A DNA stretch of 64,000 nt from UBA1952 sp965246855 (GTDB lineage Bacteria; Bacteroidota; Bacteroidia; Chitinophagales; Chitinophagaceae): NCBI GenBank assembly GCA_965246855.1, contig CBDFFP010000006.1, forward strand, positions 124,001 to 188,000, written 5' to 3'. Below, piece after piece: positions 15,879-25,000 of the stretch. Position 1 is the stretch's first letter. Every line of letters begins with the position of its first letter. Position numbers and translations under genes: made by a program. Below the pieces are notes generated by a model. It had not been told where the DNA came from and ran no database searches. It saw only the letters and a list, made by a program, of their open reading frames with translations.

Positions 15879-16937
15879 GTGCTCCAGAAAATCTTCCTTG
15901 CGCTTGCGCTTCTTTGCTGTTTCCAACCCGCTTCTGCCCAGCGAAAGCGACAGTATCAGGTGATGGCCGTGGCTTTTTACAACTTTGAAAACCTCTTCGA
16001 TACGGTGGACAACCCCAAGAAGTTTGACGAGGAATTCACGCCCAACGGCCCCTACCAATACACCTCCAAAATTTACAACCAGAAACTCCACAACCTCGCA
16101 ACGGTTATTGCGAAGCTGGGAACAGAAATGACGCCCGACGGCCCGGCGCTTATTGGCACGGCAGAAATTGAAAACAATACCGTTCTCGACGACCTTGCCC
16201 GCCAGCCGGAAATTGCGGCGCGCGGCTACCAAAACGTCATTTTTGACGGTCCTGACGGGCGCGGCATCAACACGGCGCTGATGTATAACCCGCGCTATTT
16301 CCGCGTGCTTCAGGCGCAGGGCCTGAAGGTGGATTTGCGCGACGTGCCCGGCTCTGAAAGCAAGAGCGGCGCCACGCGCGATGTGCTCTGGATAACCGGC
16401 ATTCTGGCGGGCGACACAACGGAAGTTTTCGTGAACCACTGGCCTTCGCGGCGTGGTGGCGAGGGCGCAAGTGCGCCGCTGCGTGCCAAAGCCGCAAGCG
16501 TGGCCCGTAAAGTGATTGACTCCGTGATGCTGGATAATCCGGCCAGTCGCGTCATCCTGATGGGCGACCTGAACGACGACCCGACTTCGCCCTCCGTAGC
16601 AAAGGTTTTGGGCGCGGTGGGCAAGATGGAAAACGTAGAACCCGGCGGGCTGTACAATCCGTTTATGTCGTTCTACAACAACGGCATCGGCACACTGGGC
16701 TACAACGATAGCTGGAACCTTTTCGACCAAATCATGGTCTCCTACGGCTGGATTAAAGCCAATCCCGAAAAAGACTGGAAATACCACAAGGCCGAGGTCT
16801 TTAACCGCGAATTCCTGAAGACCAAATTCGGCCAGTACAAAGGCTATCCGCACCGCTCGTTTTCCGGCACCACGTGGATTAACGGCTACTCCGACCACTT
16901 CCCCACGCTGGTGTATTTTGTAAGAGAAGCGAAGTGA
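15879..16937 (+). CDS. Secreted endonuclease/exonuclease/phosphatase family protein
   Basis: 352-residue exported enzyme of the EEP (DNase I-like) superfamily. GTG start at 15879, signal peptide MLQKIFLALALLCCFQPASA. The metal and catalytic motifs are present in order: AVAFYNFENLFD (N-terminal Asn), GTAEIENN (catalytic Glu), NHWPSRRGG (His), GDLNDDP (Asp/Asn), and the C-terminal SDHFP (Asp-His pair). The fold uses Mg2+ for phosphodiester or phosphoester hydrolysis. The secreted location and the divergent TonB/DUF5689 operon suggest an extracellular or periplasmic nuclease feeding an uptake system, but a phosphatase acting on another phosphate ester is equally allowed by the fold. It has no sorting domain, so it is probably periplasmic. 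Confidence 0.88.
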   Translation: MLQKIFLALALLCCFQPASAQRKRQYQVMAVAFYNFENLFDTVDNPKKFDEEFTPNGPYQYTSKIYNQKLHNLATVIAKLGTEMTPDGPALIGTAEIENNTVLDDLARQPEIAARGYQNVIFDGPDGRGINTALMYNPRYFRVLQAQGLKVDLRDVPGSESKSGATRDVLWITGILAGDTTEVFVNHWPSRRGGEGASAPLRAKAASVARKVIDSVMLDNPASRVILMGDLNDDPTSPSVAKVLGAVGKMENVEPGGLYNPFMSFYNNGIGTLGYNDSWNLFDQIMVSYGWIKANPEKDWKYHKAEVFNREFLKTKFGQYKGYPHRSFSGTTWINGYSDHFPTLVYFVREAK

Positions 16938-16946
16938 ACTGAAGCC

Positions 16947-17150
16947 GTTGGAATGTTGGATGCCTTCGGCGTTGGAGTGTTGGAAATATGCTCTGTCAGA
17001 CCTTTTTTGTTTTAGACAAAAACGCTCTTGCCCATAAACACATACTCTCCCCGGACGTTATCTGATGCCCTCCAACATAATCCAACGGCTTTAGTCATTC
17101 CAACACTCCAACACTCCAACATTCCAACGCCCGAAGGGCTTTCCAACCGC
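16947..17150. repeat. GTTGGAAT word cluster with TTCG mini-hairpins, copy 1
   Basis: On the left, GTTGGA words stand at 16947, 16955, 16971 and 16979, separated by GCCTTCGGC. On the right the complementary word occurs as ATTCCAAC, ACTCCAAC, ACTCCAAC, ATTCCAAC with an 8-nt period, followed by GCCCGAAGGGC. The same vocabulary appears between atpB and atpE (39060-39215). The cluster precedes the etfB promoter. Confidence 0.7.
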
Positions 17151-17160
17151 TTCGCCTTCC

Positions 17161-17169
17161 TACCTTCGC
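17161..17169 (+). promoter_or_regulatory. -7 box 6 nt before etfB (TACCTTCGC)
   Basis: TACCTTCG, one base from TAnnTTTG, ends 6 nt before ATG 17176. It predicts a leaderless or nearly leaderless etfBA mRNA. Confidence 0.6.
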
Positions 17170-17175
17170 ACCCTT

Positions 17176-17922
17176 ATGAAAATACTGGTCTGTATTGCGC
17201 CCGTGCCGGACACGACTTCCAAGATTTCGTTTACCGACAACGACACCAAATTCAACACCGCCGGTGTCACCATGATCATCAATCCCTATGATGAATGGTA
17301 TGCCCTTGTGCGCGCGCTGGAACTGAAAGAAGCCGGAACCGCCACTGCCGTTCACCTCATCACCGTGGGCCGCGCCGATGCCGAGCCGGTTATCCGCAAA
17401 GCCCTTGCACTGGGCGGCGACGAAGCCGTGCGCATTGATGCCGACAGCAACGACCCGGCAACGATTGCTGCGGAAATCGCAGCTTACGCAAAGAGCGCGG
17501 GCGGCTACGACCTCGTCCTCTGCGGCAAGGAAAGCATTGATTACAACAACGGCATCACGCCCGCGATGATTGCCGAAGCGCTGGACATGGACTACATCGG
17601 CTTTGCCACGAAGCTGGACGTCTCCGGCAGCACGGTAACCGTGAACCGCGAAGTGGACGGCGGTGAAGAAACCGACCTCGCTCCGCTGCCGTTGGTAGTA
17701 AGCTGTCAGAAAGGAATGTCCGAGCAACGCATCCCCAACATGCGCGGCATTATGGCGGCCCGTACCAAGCCGCTGAAAGTGATCCCGGCGTCTGTTTCCG
17801 GCGAGAAAAGCAAGGTGGCGAAGTATGAAATGCCCCCGGCCAAAAGCGGCGTAAAAATGTTTGACGCCGACAGCATGGACGCGCTGGTGGAAGCCCTGCA
17901 CACGCAGGCCAAAGTGATTTGA
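17176..17922 (+). CDS. etfB: Electron transfer flavoprotein subunit beta
   Basis: 248-residue small ETF subunit, which with EtfA carries electrons from acyl-CoA dehydrogenases to the quinone pool and binds AMP. Clear family sequence: MKILVCIAPVPDTTSKI at the N terminus, NPYDEWYALVRALELKE, RKALALGGDEAVRI, LCGKESIDYNNGITPAMIAE (the signature region), and VSCQKGMSEQRIPNMRGIMAA. Cytoplasmic, no signal peptide. It is 68 nt upstream of etfA in the same orientation. Confidence 0.97.
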   Translation: MKILVCIAPVPDTTSKISFTDNDTKFNTAGVTMIINPYDEWYALVRALELKEAGTATAVHLITVGRADAEPVIRKALALGGDEAVRIDADSNDPATIAAEIAAYAKSAGGYDLVLCGKESIDYNNGITPAMIAEALDMDYIGFATKLDVSGSTVTVNREVDGGEETDLAPLPLVVSCQKGMSEQRIPNMRGIMAARTKPLKVIPASVSGEKSKVAKYEMPPAKSGVKMFDADSMDALVEALHTQAKVI

Positions 17923-17990
17923 TTTCCTTTTTCCCAACAACATTTAAAGCCGCTTTTTACTTGTGGCTTTTAGGATAAATTTCTCCCGAT

Positions 17991-18968
17991 ATGGTACTCA
18001 TTCTTGCAGAACACACTGCCGAAGGAACGTTCAAAAAGAAAGCATTGGAAGCCGTGCAGTACGGCGCGAAAATTGCGCAGCAAATGGGCACAGAAGCCGT
18101 GGCCCTCGTGGTAGGCAGCGGCGAAACCGACGCGGCCCTTCTTGGCGCTTATGGCGTTCAGAAAGTGCTGTCCGTAACCGACGCGCGCCTGAAAGATTTT
18201 AACGCCCGCGCTTACACCAAAGCCCTCACGGCTGCCGCTGAAAAAATCGGTGCGAAAGTCATTATCGCTTCTCACGACCAGGTGGGCCGTCAGGTAGCGC
18301 CGCGCGTAGCGGTTCGTCTTGGCGCAGGCATCGTGGCGGGTGCAGCAGGTCTTCCAACAATGGATGGCAGCAACCTCACCCTGCGCAAAGCGGTGTTTGC
18401 CGGAAAAGCTTTTGCCGACGTAACGCTCTCCACAGACGTAAAAGTTATCACCCTGATGCCGAACACGTTTCCGGTGGTGAAAGGCGATGGAAGCGCGACG
18501 ATAGAGAAGCTGGACGTAGCTTTTGACGACAAAGATTTTGGCGTGAAAGTGCAAAGCACCCAAGTGGTTACCGGAACCGTTCCTCTTAGCGAAGCCGAAC
18601 TGGTGGTCTCTGGCGGTCGCGGATTGAAGGGCCCGGAAAACTGGGGCGTGTTGGAAAATCTGGCATCCGCGCTCGGTGCTTCGCTGGCTTGCTCCCGCCC
18701 GGTTGCCGACAGCCACTGGCGTCCGCACCACGAACACGTAGGCCAAACCGGCGGCACGATCCGCCCGAACCTCTACATTGCTGCGGGCATCTCCGGCGCC
18801 ATTCAACACCTTGCGGGTGTGAATGGCTCCAAGACGATTGTAGTCATCAACAAAGACCCGGAAGCGCCTTTCTTCAAAGCCGCCGACTACGGCGTGGTAG
18901 GCGACGTGATGGAAATCCTGCCCCGCCTGACGGAAGCCGTGAAGAAGTTCAAGGCCGCACACAGTTAA
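17991..18968 (+). CDS. etfA: Electron transfer flavoprotein subunit alpha
   Basis: 325-residue FAD-binding subunit of ETF. The N-terminal alpha/beta domain (MVLILAEHTAEGTFKKKALE) is followed by the conserved FAD-binding C-terminal domain: SGGRGLKGPENW (about residue 206), SRPVADSHWRPHHEHVGQTG, LYIAAGISGAIQHLAGV and VINKDPEAPFFKAADYGVVGD. Full length. It is downstream of etfB and closed by a strong terminator. No ETF-quinone oxidoreductase or acyl-CoA dehydrogenase gene is adjacent. Confidence 0.97.
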   Translation: MVLILAEHTAEGTFKKKALEAVQYGAKIAQQMGTEAVALVVGSGETDAALLGAYGVQKVLSVTDARLKDFNARAYTKALTAAAEKIGAKVIIASHDQVGRQVAPRVAVRLGAGIVAGAAGLPTMDGSNLTLRKAVFAGKAFADVTLSTDVKVITLMPNTFPVVKGDGSATIEKLDVAFDDKDFGVKVQSTQVVTGTVPLSEAELVVSGGRGLKGPENWGVLENLASALGASLACSRPVADSHWRPHHEHVGQTGGTIRPNLYIAAGISGAIQHLAGVNGSKTIVVINKDPEAPFFKAADYGVVGDVMEILPRLTEAVKKFKAAHS

Positions 18969-18982
18969 GCGCCTCTTTTTCC

Positions 18983-19031
18983 CATACTAAAAAGCCCGCC
19001 TGATACCTTATCAGGCGGGCTTTTTAGTATG
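18983..19031 (+). terminator. Long perfect hairpin terminator after etfA
   Basis: A 23-bp perfect stem with a 3-nt loop whose core is GCCCGCCTGATA / TATCAGGCGGGC, flanked by A5 and T5. Works on both strands. The next minus-strand gene ends about 300 nt further on. Confidence 0.9.
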
Positions 19032-19068
19032 CTGCCTTGTCGGATTGGCCGGGAAATCCCGTTTAAAG

Positions 19069-19275
19069 CAATCCAATTAATAGGATTGGGCAAAATGAAG
19101 TCTACGGACACTATCCCATTAATGGGATTGGATAAAATGAGGTCTACGGATGCTATCCTATTAATGGGATAAGGCTCAGAGACCTCCATGGACGCAACAC
19201 TACACACAGTGTTAGGCTCAGAGACTTCTACAGGCCCAACACTACGCACAGTGTTGGGCCTGTAGACTTTTATAG
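19069..19275. repeat. Array B: 42-bp repeat of palindromes
   Basis: Five palindromes have centres at 19078.5, 19120.5, 19162.5, 19204.5 and 19246.5, exactly 42 bp apart. The first three are of the type ATCCCATTAATGGGAT. The last two are a different sequence, AACACT-N6-AGTGTT, in the same register. The fifth extends outwards to CTACAGGCCC / GGGCCTGTAG. Between the first three palindromes the word GTCTACGGA repeats at 19100 and 19142. It lies between the convergent etfA and CNNM genes. Confidence 0.9.
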
Positions 19276-19327
19276 AGACATTTTTAGCTTTGGGAGACCT
19301 CCCGGAAAAGCTTCCCTTTCTGTTCCT

Positions 19328-20677
19328 TTAAAAAGGCTCGTCCGGCGGCGTGGATGCGGGCGCTGTCGGGACCGGCGTTTCAGGAATCGTCCTTTGCACC
19401 AGCACCTTGTCTATCCGGCTTCTGTCCATATCCACCACCTCTATCTTCCAGTGCAGAAACTGGCAGCAGTCGCCTTCCTGCGGAATGCGCTTCAGCCGCT
19501 CCACAATAAAGCCGCCGAGGGTTACAAAATCGCCCTCTGCTTCTTCGCTTTCTTCCAGTTCTTCCAGCGCCTCGTCTTTGGCAATCACGCGCAGGAAATC
19601 CTCAAACGGAATCTGCGCATCTATCAGCAGCGAACCGTCTTCGCGGCGCACCACTTCATACTGAAACTCATTTTCCTCCGAAATATCGCCCACCAGTGCG
19701 TCGAAAATATCGTTGATGGTTACCAGTCCTTTCACCGAGCCAAACTCATCCACCACCAGTGCCTGATGCACTTTGCTTTCCTTAAAACGCTCCAGCACCC
19801 GGAAAGCAGTGTTGTTTTCCGGCACATACAGCGGCGGGCGGGCCATGCTGCGCAACCGGCTCAGGGCCTCGTCAAAATTCTCCGTCACCAAGTCTTTGGC
19901 GTAGAGATAGCCAATCACCTCGTCCAGACTTTCCTCGCAGATGGGATACATGTGGTGGCGATGCTGCACCATTCTTTCGCGCGTGATGGCCTCGTCGTCG
20001 TTCACGTCAATCCACGTAATCTCCGAGCGGGGCGTCATCAGCGAAGCAATCTTGCGCTCGCCCAAGTCAAAAGCGTTGTGGATAATCTCGCGCTCCGTGT
20101 CTTCCAGCACACCGCCTTCGTGGCTCTCCGAGACAATCATTCGAAGCTCTTCTTCCGAATGAATCTCATGCTCCGGCACCGGCTTAATGCCAAAGAGGCG
20201 CAGAATCATGCCGGAAAGAATATTCAGAACCCAGGCAAACGGACGGAAAAGGACATAAAACAGGCGCAGCGGCAACGCCAGCGCCAGCATGATAGTGAGC
20301 GGCTTGCGGATGGCGAGGGTTTTAGGAACCAGCTCGCCAAAGGTGATGTGCAAAACGGTGATGGAAGTAAAAGCCAGCGCGGTGCTAATCGCCGTCTTCA
20401 GGTGTCCTTCGGGAAGGATGCCTTCAAAGAGATGCTCAAAAGTGGCTTCGCCCAGCCAGCCAAGCGCGAGCGAAGAAAGCGTAACGCCCAGTTGCGTTGT
20501 CGCCAGATAGCCATCCAGATGGTTCAGAATGTTGCGGGCCGCTTTGGAAGCGGCGCTCACACCGCCTTTGGATTCCAGTTGCGAGCTGCGGACTTTTACC
20601 ACCGCAAATTCCACGGCTACGAAAAAGCCGTTCAGCAGAACCAGCAAAAGGGTAAGAATAACTTTACCACTTTCCAT
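19328..20677 (-). CDS. CNNM/CorC-type hemolysin-family membrane protein
   Basis: 449-residue inner-membrane protein. Order of domains: DUF21/CNNM transmembrane domain (residues 1-190; MESGKVILTLLLVLLNGFFVAVEFAVVK), two CBS domains (about 205-335; LMTPRSEITWIDVND, then GYLYAKDLV and VDEFGSVKGLVTINDIFDAL), and a C-terminal CorC/HlyC transporter-associated domain (about 350-430). Such proteins are linked to Mg2+ or other divalent-cation export; the older name hemolysin is misleading. In Bacteroidetes the gliding protein GldE shares this layout, but nothing here proves that assignment. The Pro/Thr-rich tail is variable. Downstream of the NUDIX gene with a hairpin between them. Confidence 0.88.
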   Translation of the reverse strand: MESGKVILTLLLVLLNGFFVAVEFAVVKVRSSQLESKGGVSAASKAARNILNHLDGYLATTQLGVTLSSLALGWLGEATFEHLFEGILPEGHLKTAISTALAFTSITVLHITFGELVPKTLAIRKPLTIMLALALPLRLFYVLFRPFAWVLNILSGMILRLFGIKPVPEHEIHSEEELRMIVSESHEGGVLEDTEREIIHNAFDLGERKIASLMTPRSEITWIDVNDDEAITRERMVQHRHHMYPICEESLDEVIGYLYAKDLVTENFDEALSRLRSMARPPLYVPENNTAFRVLERFKESKVHQALVVDEFGSVKGLVTINDIFDALVGDISEENEFQYEVVRREDGSLLIDAQIPFEDFLRVIAKDEALEELEESEEAEGDFVTLGGFIVERLKRIPQEGDCCQFLHWKIEVVDMDRSRIDKVLVQRTIPETPVPTAPASTPPDEPF

Positions 20678-20695
20678 AGCAGGGCGGGAAAAGGG

Positions 20696-20734
20696 TTATA
20701 AAAAGCGGCTGCTGCACCAGTCGTGAAGCAGCCG
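20696..20734 (-). terminator. Terminator between the NUDIX and CNNM genes
   Basis: CGGCTGCT and AGCAGCCG form an 8-bp stem. On the minus strand it is followed by CTTTTTATAA, just after the NUDIX stop and before the CNNM start. Confidence 0.65.
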
Positions 20735-20748
20735 GGATACTGTTTGGG

Positions 20749-21390
20749 TCATCCATCGGAGAGGAGGGTTTGGAGTTCGGAAAGAATCATGGCCGTAGCG
20801 CCCCAGACCAGCGTGCCCTGTTCGGGCAGGCGATAAGCGGGCACTTTTAAGAGCATATCCGGCGCAGAGGAAGGTTTCACTTCCGCAATAATACGATTTT
20901 GCGGGTCAAAAAGGCTTTGAAGGGAGATGTGCAAAATGCGCGCCACCTCCGCCGGATTGGGCCGCAGCAGCAGGCCCGGCGATGCCTGCGCCACAAAAGG
21001 ATACACGTGGAAGCGAGACACCGGGATATAAAGCGGCGTCAGTGAGCCAAGAATATGTACAGCATCCCGGTCAATACCAATTTCTTCCCACGCTTCCCGC
21101 AGTGCTGTGTGGAGTAAAGAATCGTCTTCGGGGTCGCGCCGCCCGCCGGGAAAGGCTATCTGTTGGCTGTGGGCCGAGCCGTCTGCCGTGCGCTCTATCA
21201 GAAGCACCTGCAAGCCGTCGGCGGGTGTTTCCTCCAACAGAATCAGCACCGCCGATTCGCGCGCGTCGTGTGGGATTTCGGCTGGATGCGGCACCACGCG
21301 GCCCGCCATTTTCTCCTGTGCAGCCTTTCCCGGAAGGGCTTTCAGGAAAGCCGCCGTTACACGCACATTAGGAATAGCAGGAGGCTCCAA
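20749..21390 (-). CDS. NUDIX hydrolase, CoA pyrophosphatase type
   Basis: 213-residue cytoplasmic hydrolase. The stretch VLLIERT...HSQQIAFPGG followed by DPEDDSLLHTALREAWEEIG is the signature of NUDIX enzymes that cleave CoA and its derivatives to 3',5'-ADP and 4'-phosphopantetheine (NudL/YeaB type). The metal-binding REAWEEIG half of the NUDIX box is intact. No ATG gives a full-length product: the frame opens with TTG at 21390, and a GTG at 21366 is the alternative. The gene follows trx by 28 nt and is probably co-transcribed with it. Confidence 0.85.
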   Translation of the reverse strand: MEPPAIPNVRVTAAFLKALPGKAAQEKMAGRVVPHPAEIPHDARESAVLILLEETPADGLQVLLIERTADGSAHSQQIAFPGGRRDPEDDSLLHTALREAWEEIGIDRDAVHILGSLTPLYIPVSRFHVYPFVAQASPGLLLRPNPAEVARILHISLQSLFDPQNRIIAEVKPSSAPDMLLKVPAYRLPEQGTLVWGATAMILSELQTLLSDG

Positions 21391-21418
21391 GGGAGGGGGT
21401 TTCTTTTGGAAAAAAGAT

Positions 21419-21718
21419 TTACAGGAAAGGGCGAAGTTCGGAAAGAAGTGTTTGTGTAGGCATTGCCCCGCTTTTGCGCCACAGGATTTTTCCGCCCTGA
21501 AATAAAATCAGCGTCGGCACGCCCTGCACGTTGTAAGCCGCTGCTGTTTGCGGACTGCGGTCAATGTCTATCTTGATGATGGAAAGCGCTTCGCCAAGTT
21601 GCGCTTTTGCTTCCTGCAAAACGGGCGTCATGGCCTTGCAAGGCCCGCACCACGTGGCAAAGAAATCCACCAGTACGGGCTTGTCGCTGTTAGTGAGTTG
21701 GGAGAAGGTTTGGGGCAT
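21419..21718 (-). CDS. trx: Thioredoxin
   Basis: 99-residue cytoplasmic thioredoxin, typical length, no signal peptide when started at ATG 21718 (a longer frame to 21763 has no support). The active site WCGPC is in FFATWCGPCKAMTPVL at about residues 25-29. The cis-proline motif is VQGVPTLILFQGG, and the fold ends in a normal C-terminal helix. It reduces protein disulfides using electrons from thioredoxin reductase. It is the first gene of a likely trx-NUDIX pair on the minus strand. Confidence 0.93.
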   Translation of the reverse strand: MPQTFSQLTNSDKPVLVDFFATWCGPCKAMTPVLQEAKAQLGEALSIIKIDIDRSPQTAAAYNVQGVPTLILFQGGKILWRKSGAMPTQTLLSELRPFL

Positions 21719-21759
21719 GGGGCGTTTTCTAAAGAGGGCGCTACAAGGTTGTGCCAGAA

Positions 21760-21795
21760 GCATGTTCTAATGCTTCATGGGATCATGTTTCATGT
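21760..21795 (+). repeat. TTTCATG word cluster, copy 2
   Basis: GCATG, CTTCATG, ATCATG and TTTCATG follow each other in the spacer between trx and the A2M gene. Same vocabulary as 4942-4974 and 62792-62886. Confidence 0.55.
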
Positions 21796-21802
21796 AAAAT
21801 GC

Positions 21803-21911
21803 GGGTCATTGCGAGCGAAGCAACCTACACAACATGCCGGGCACGCTACAAAGGTTTCAACTGCTTTGGATATTGTGCAGATTGCTTCGTCGTTCCTCCT
21901 CGCAATGACCC
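21803..21911. repeat. Palindromic dispersed repeat (GTCATTGCGAG type)
   Basis: GGGTCATTGCGAGCGAAGCAA at the left end is mirrored at the right by TTGCTTCGT, CGTTCCTCCTCGCAATGAC. Such 100-bp palindromes are common as dispersed repeats in Bacteroidetes and other phyla. It is followed by repeated words around CTTTTGTC (21929-21958). Confidence 0.75.
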
Positions 21912-22029
21912 ACCTTTTACAACCTCGTCTTTTGTCTTTCTTCTTTAGACTTTTGTCTCCCCCTTGTGGAATGCTTTTGACCTTCGCGTCTTTCTCCCGT
22001 CTTTCTCCGCTCTCTCCAAACCTTTGTTT

Positions 22030-25000
22030 ATGTCCGCGCTTCGTGTTCTCCTGCTTCTTTCGCTTCTCTTTCTCTCCCCTACCCTTATGGCCCAGACACC
22101 TGACAACGATTTCTCCAAAAACTGGAAACAGGTAGATGCTTTCTTGGAGAAGGGCCTGCCCAAAAGCGCGCGGGAGGAAGTGGAGAAAATCTACGCGCAG
22201 GCGCGGGCGCAGCGGCTGCCGGTGCAGGCCTTAAAAGCGCAACTCTACCTGCTGGAAAACACTGCCGACGACAACGCCGAAGACGACGACAGCGCGGCGA
22301 TTATGGGCGCCGAAAAATACGCGCGCACCGAGCCTTTCCCCTTCAACAACATCTGGCACAGCATCGCCGGAACGCTCTACCGCGAATACTACGACAACCA
22401 CCACTGGGAAATTCTGGAGCGCACCCGCACAAGCGTTGCGCCAACGGATTTTGAGCAGTGGGACGCGACGCGGTTGGTGGACGCGATGAACGAGCACTTT
22501 CTGGCTTCGGTGGACGGCGCGGAAGACCTCAAAAGCCACCCGGTTTCCGACTTTGACCCCGTTCTCCAGAAAGGGAAAAACACGCGCAGCTTCCGGCCCA
22601 CGCTCTATGATTTATTAGCCTTCCGCGCGGTGGATTATTTCAGTTGGGAACAAAAGGATTTGCCTAAAACCGCAGGTGATTTTCGGTTAAACGACCCGGC
22701 GGTTTTCAGCGTGGCTTCGGCGTTTATGAACCACCGTTTCCAGACAGGCGACACCGCTTCGCCGCACTACAACGCGATTCTTCTGTTCCAAGAAATTCTG
22801 CGTACCCACATAGGCGACCTACTTCCTTCGGGGGGATCGAAGGGGGCCGATGCGTTCTTGGATGCGGACTTGCAGCGGCTGGAATTTGTGAACCGCAACG
22901 CCGTTCTTCCCGACAAGAAAAAGCGTTACGAAAACGCGCTGGACATCTTCATCCATATTCACGTCAATCATCCGCTAACGGCGCTGGCGCAATACCGGCT
23001 GGCGCTTTCCAAATGGGCGGTTGCGAAGGAAGTGAACGAGAACGATGACCACGAAGACGACGAAGCACCCGAAGCAGATACCGGCAATGCGCTCCACCTG
23101 AAATACGCGTTGGAAGCCATTGTGCGCCAAGCCCCGAAAAGCGAAGGCGGCGTGCTGGCGCAGCAGTATTTGCAAGGTTTGGAGCAGCCCGCGATAGACC
23201 TTACTGCCGAAGAAGCCGTGCTTCCCGGCAAGCCGTCTAAAGTGCTTTTCACGTACCGCAATGCGCCGCAGGTTTGGCTGCGCGTGGTGCGCCTGAAAGC
23301 CGACTTTTTCGCCGCGGGCAGACGCAGTGAAGAAGTGAATGCCGACTGGCTCCAAAAGCAGAAACCGGTGCTGCAATGGCGTACGCCTTTACCCCAAAGC
23401 GAAGACCTGGAAGAGCACAAAATAGAGGCGAAAGTGGACGCGCTGCCTGTAGGGGTTTACGGCATTTTCTACAGCGCAAACGAGGCGTTTTCCGGCAAGG
23501 ACAATATCCTCGGTTACGCCGCTTTCAGTGTTACCAATCTGGCCCTGATTACCCGCTCCGGCAGCAGCGAAAAAGCAGCGACGGGCTACGTGCTTCACCG
23601 CGAAAGTGGCAAACCAATTACGGGCGCGTCGGTTACGGCTTTCCGGGAAGAATGGCAGAACGGCAGCTACATACAGCGGGAAACAGGAGCGGCGATTTCC
23701 GGGGCAGATGGCAGTTTTCGTTTGCCGGAAGGCAACTCTATCAGCGCGCTTTCGGTGAAGAAAGACGGGGATGTTTTCTACAACCGCAGCTACTACAATT
23801 TCTATCGCAACCGCCGCGAAAAAGAAGACGGTGAACGGGTGTTTTTCTTCACGGACCGCAGCATCTACCGACCCGGCCAGAGCATCTATTTCAAAGCCAT
23901 TGCCCTGAAGCAAAGCGACTACAACCGCAAGGCCGAAGTGCTGGCCGAAAAGGCAGTGAAAGTGGTTTTCTACGACGCAAACCGGCAGGTAGTAGCCACG
24001 CAAACGCTCAACACCAACGCGTACGGCTCGGTAACCGGAATCTTTCTTGCGCCGCAAACAGGCCTCACCGGAACGATGCAATTGGAAGCGCAGATAGAAG
24101 GCAAAAGCAAGGGCAGCGAAAGTGTGCAGGTGGAAGAATACAAGCGCCCGAAATTCTACGTGCAGCCCGACAGCCTGAAAGACAAAACCTTCGCGCTGAA
24201 CGAGACCGTGAAGCTGACCCTTAAAGCCCTTTCCTATTCCGGTGCGGCGCTGGACGGTGCGCAGGTAAAATACCGCGTGGTGCGTCAGGCGCGCATTCCG
24301 TATTGGTGGGCATGGCGCTGGGGTGGCCCTTCTTCGCCGCAGGTAGAACTGACGCAAGGGACGACCACCACGCGCGCCGACGGCTCTTTTGATGTTTCTT
24401 TTTCCGCGCTGCCCGACGAGAAATTACCCGAAGAATCCTTGCCCGTTTTCTCCTTCACCGTCTACGCCGACGTGAGCGATGCCAACGGTGAAACGCACAG
24501 TACACAGCAAGCGATTTCGGCGGGCTACCGCGCGCTGGAATTGGTAGCGGGCCTGCCGGAGAAAGGCCTTGCCCGCGAGTTGGACACGATACAGGTGCGC
24601 ACGCAAAACCTGGCCGGGAATTTCCTGCCTGCAACGGTGAATCTGAAAATCACGCGGCTGCAAACGCCGGATGTTTTGTATCGCAAAAGACTGTGGGCCA
24701 TGCCCGATGTTTTTGGGATGAAGGAAGCGGATTTCCGAAAAGATTTCCCGACGGATGCCTACAAAAACGAGGACGATTACCACCACTGGAAAACGGCAGA
24801 AACCGTTCTTCAAAAAAACTTCCAAACCACCGAAAAAGGCAGTGTTCCGGTGGGCGATGTTTTCTCCAAAAACGGCTGGTATGTCTTTCGGTTTTCCACC
24901 AAAGACAAGAACGGAAAAGCGATTGAGCAAAAGCAGTTTGTGCATGTTTGGGTGGGCGAAAAAGCAGGCAAGCCGGGCGTTCCGTTGCTGGTGGTTCCGC

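Noticed and set aside
19394..20701. Long plus-strand frame opposite the CNNM gene
   Set aside because: His/Gln/Arg-rich antisense shadow of a high-GC gene. Several similar long antisense frames (for example 46125-48356 and 53996-55138) were dismissed for the same reason.
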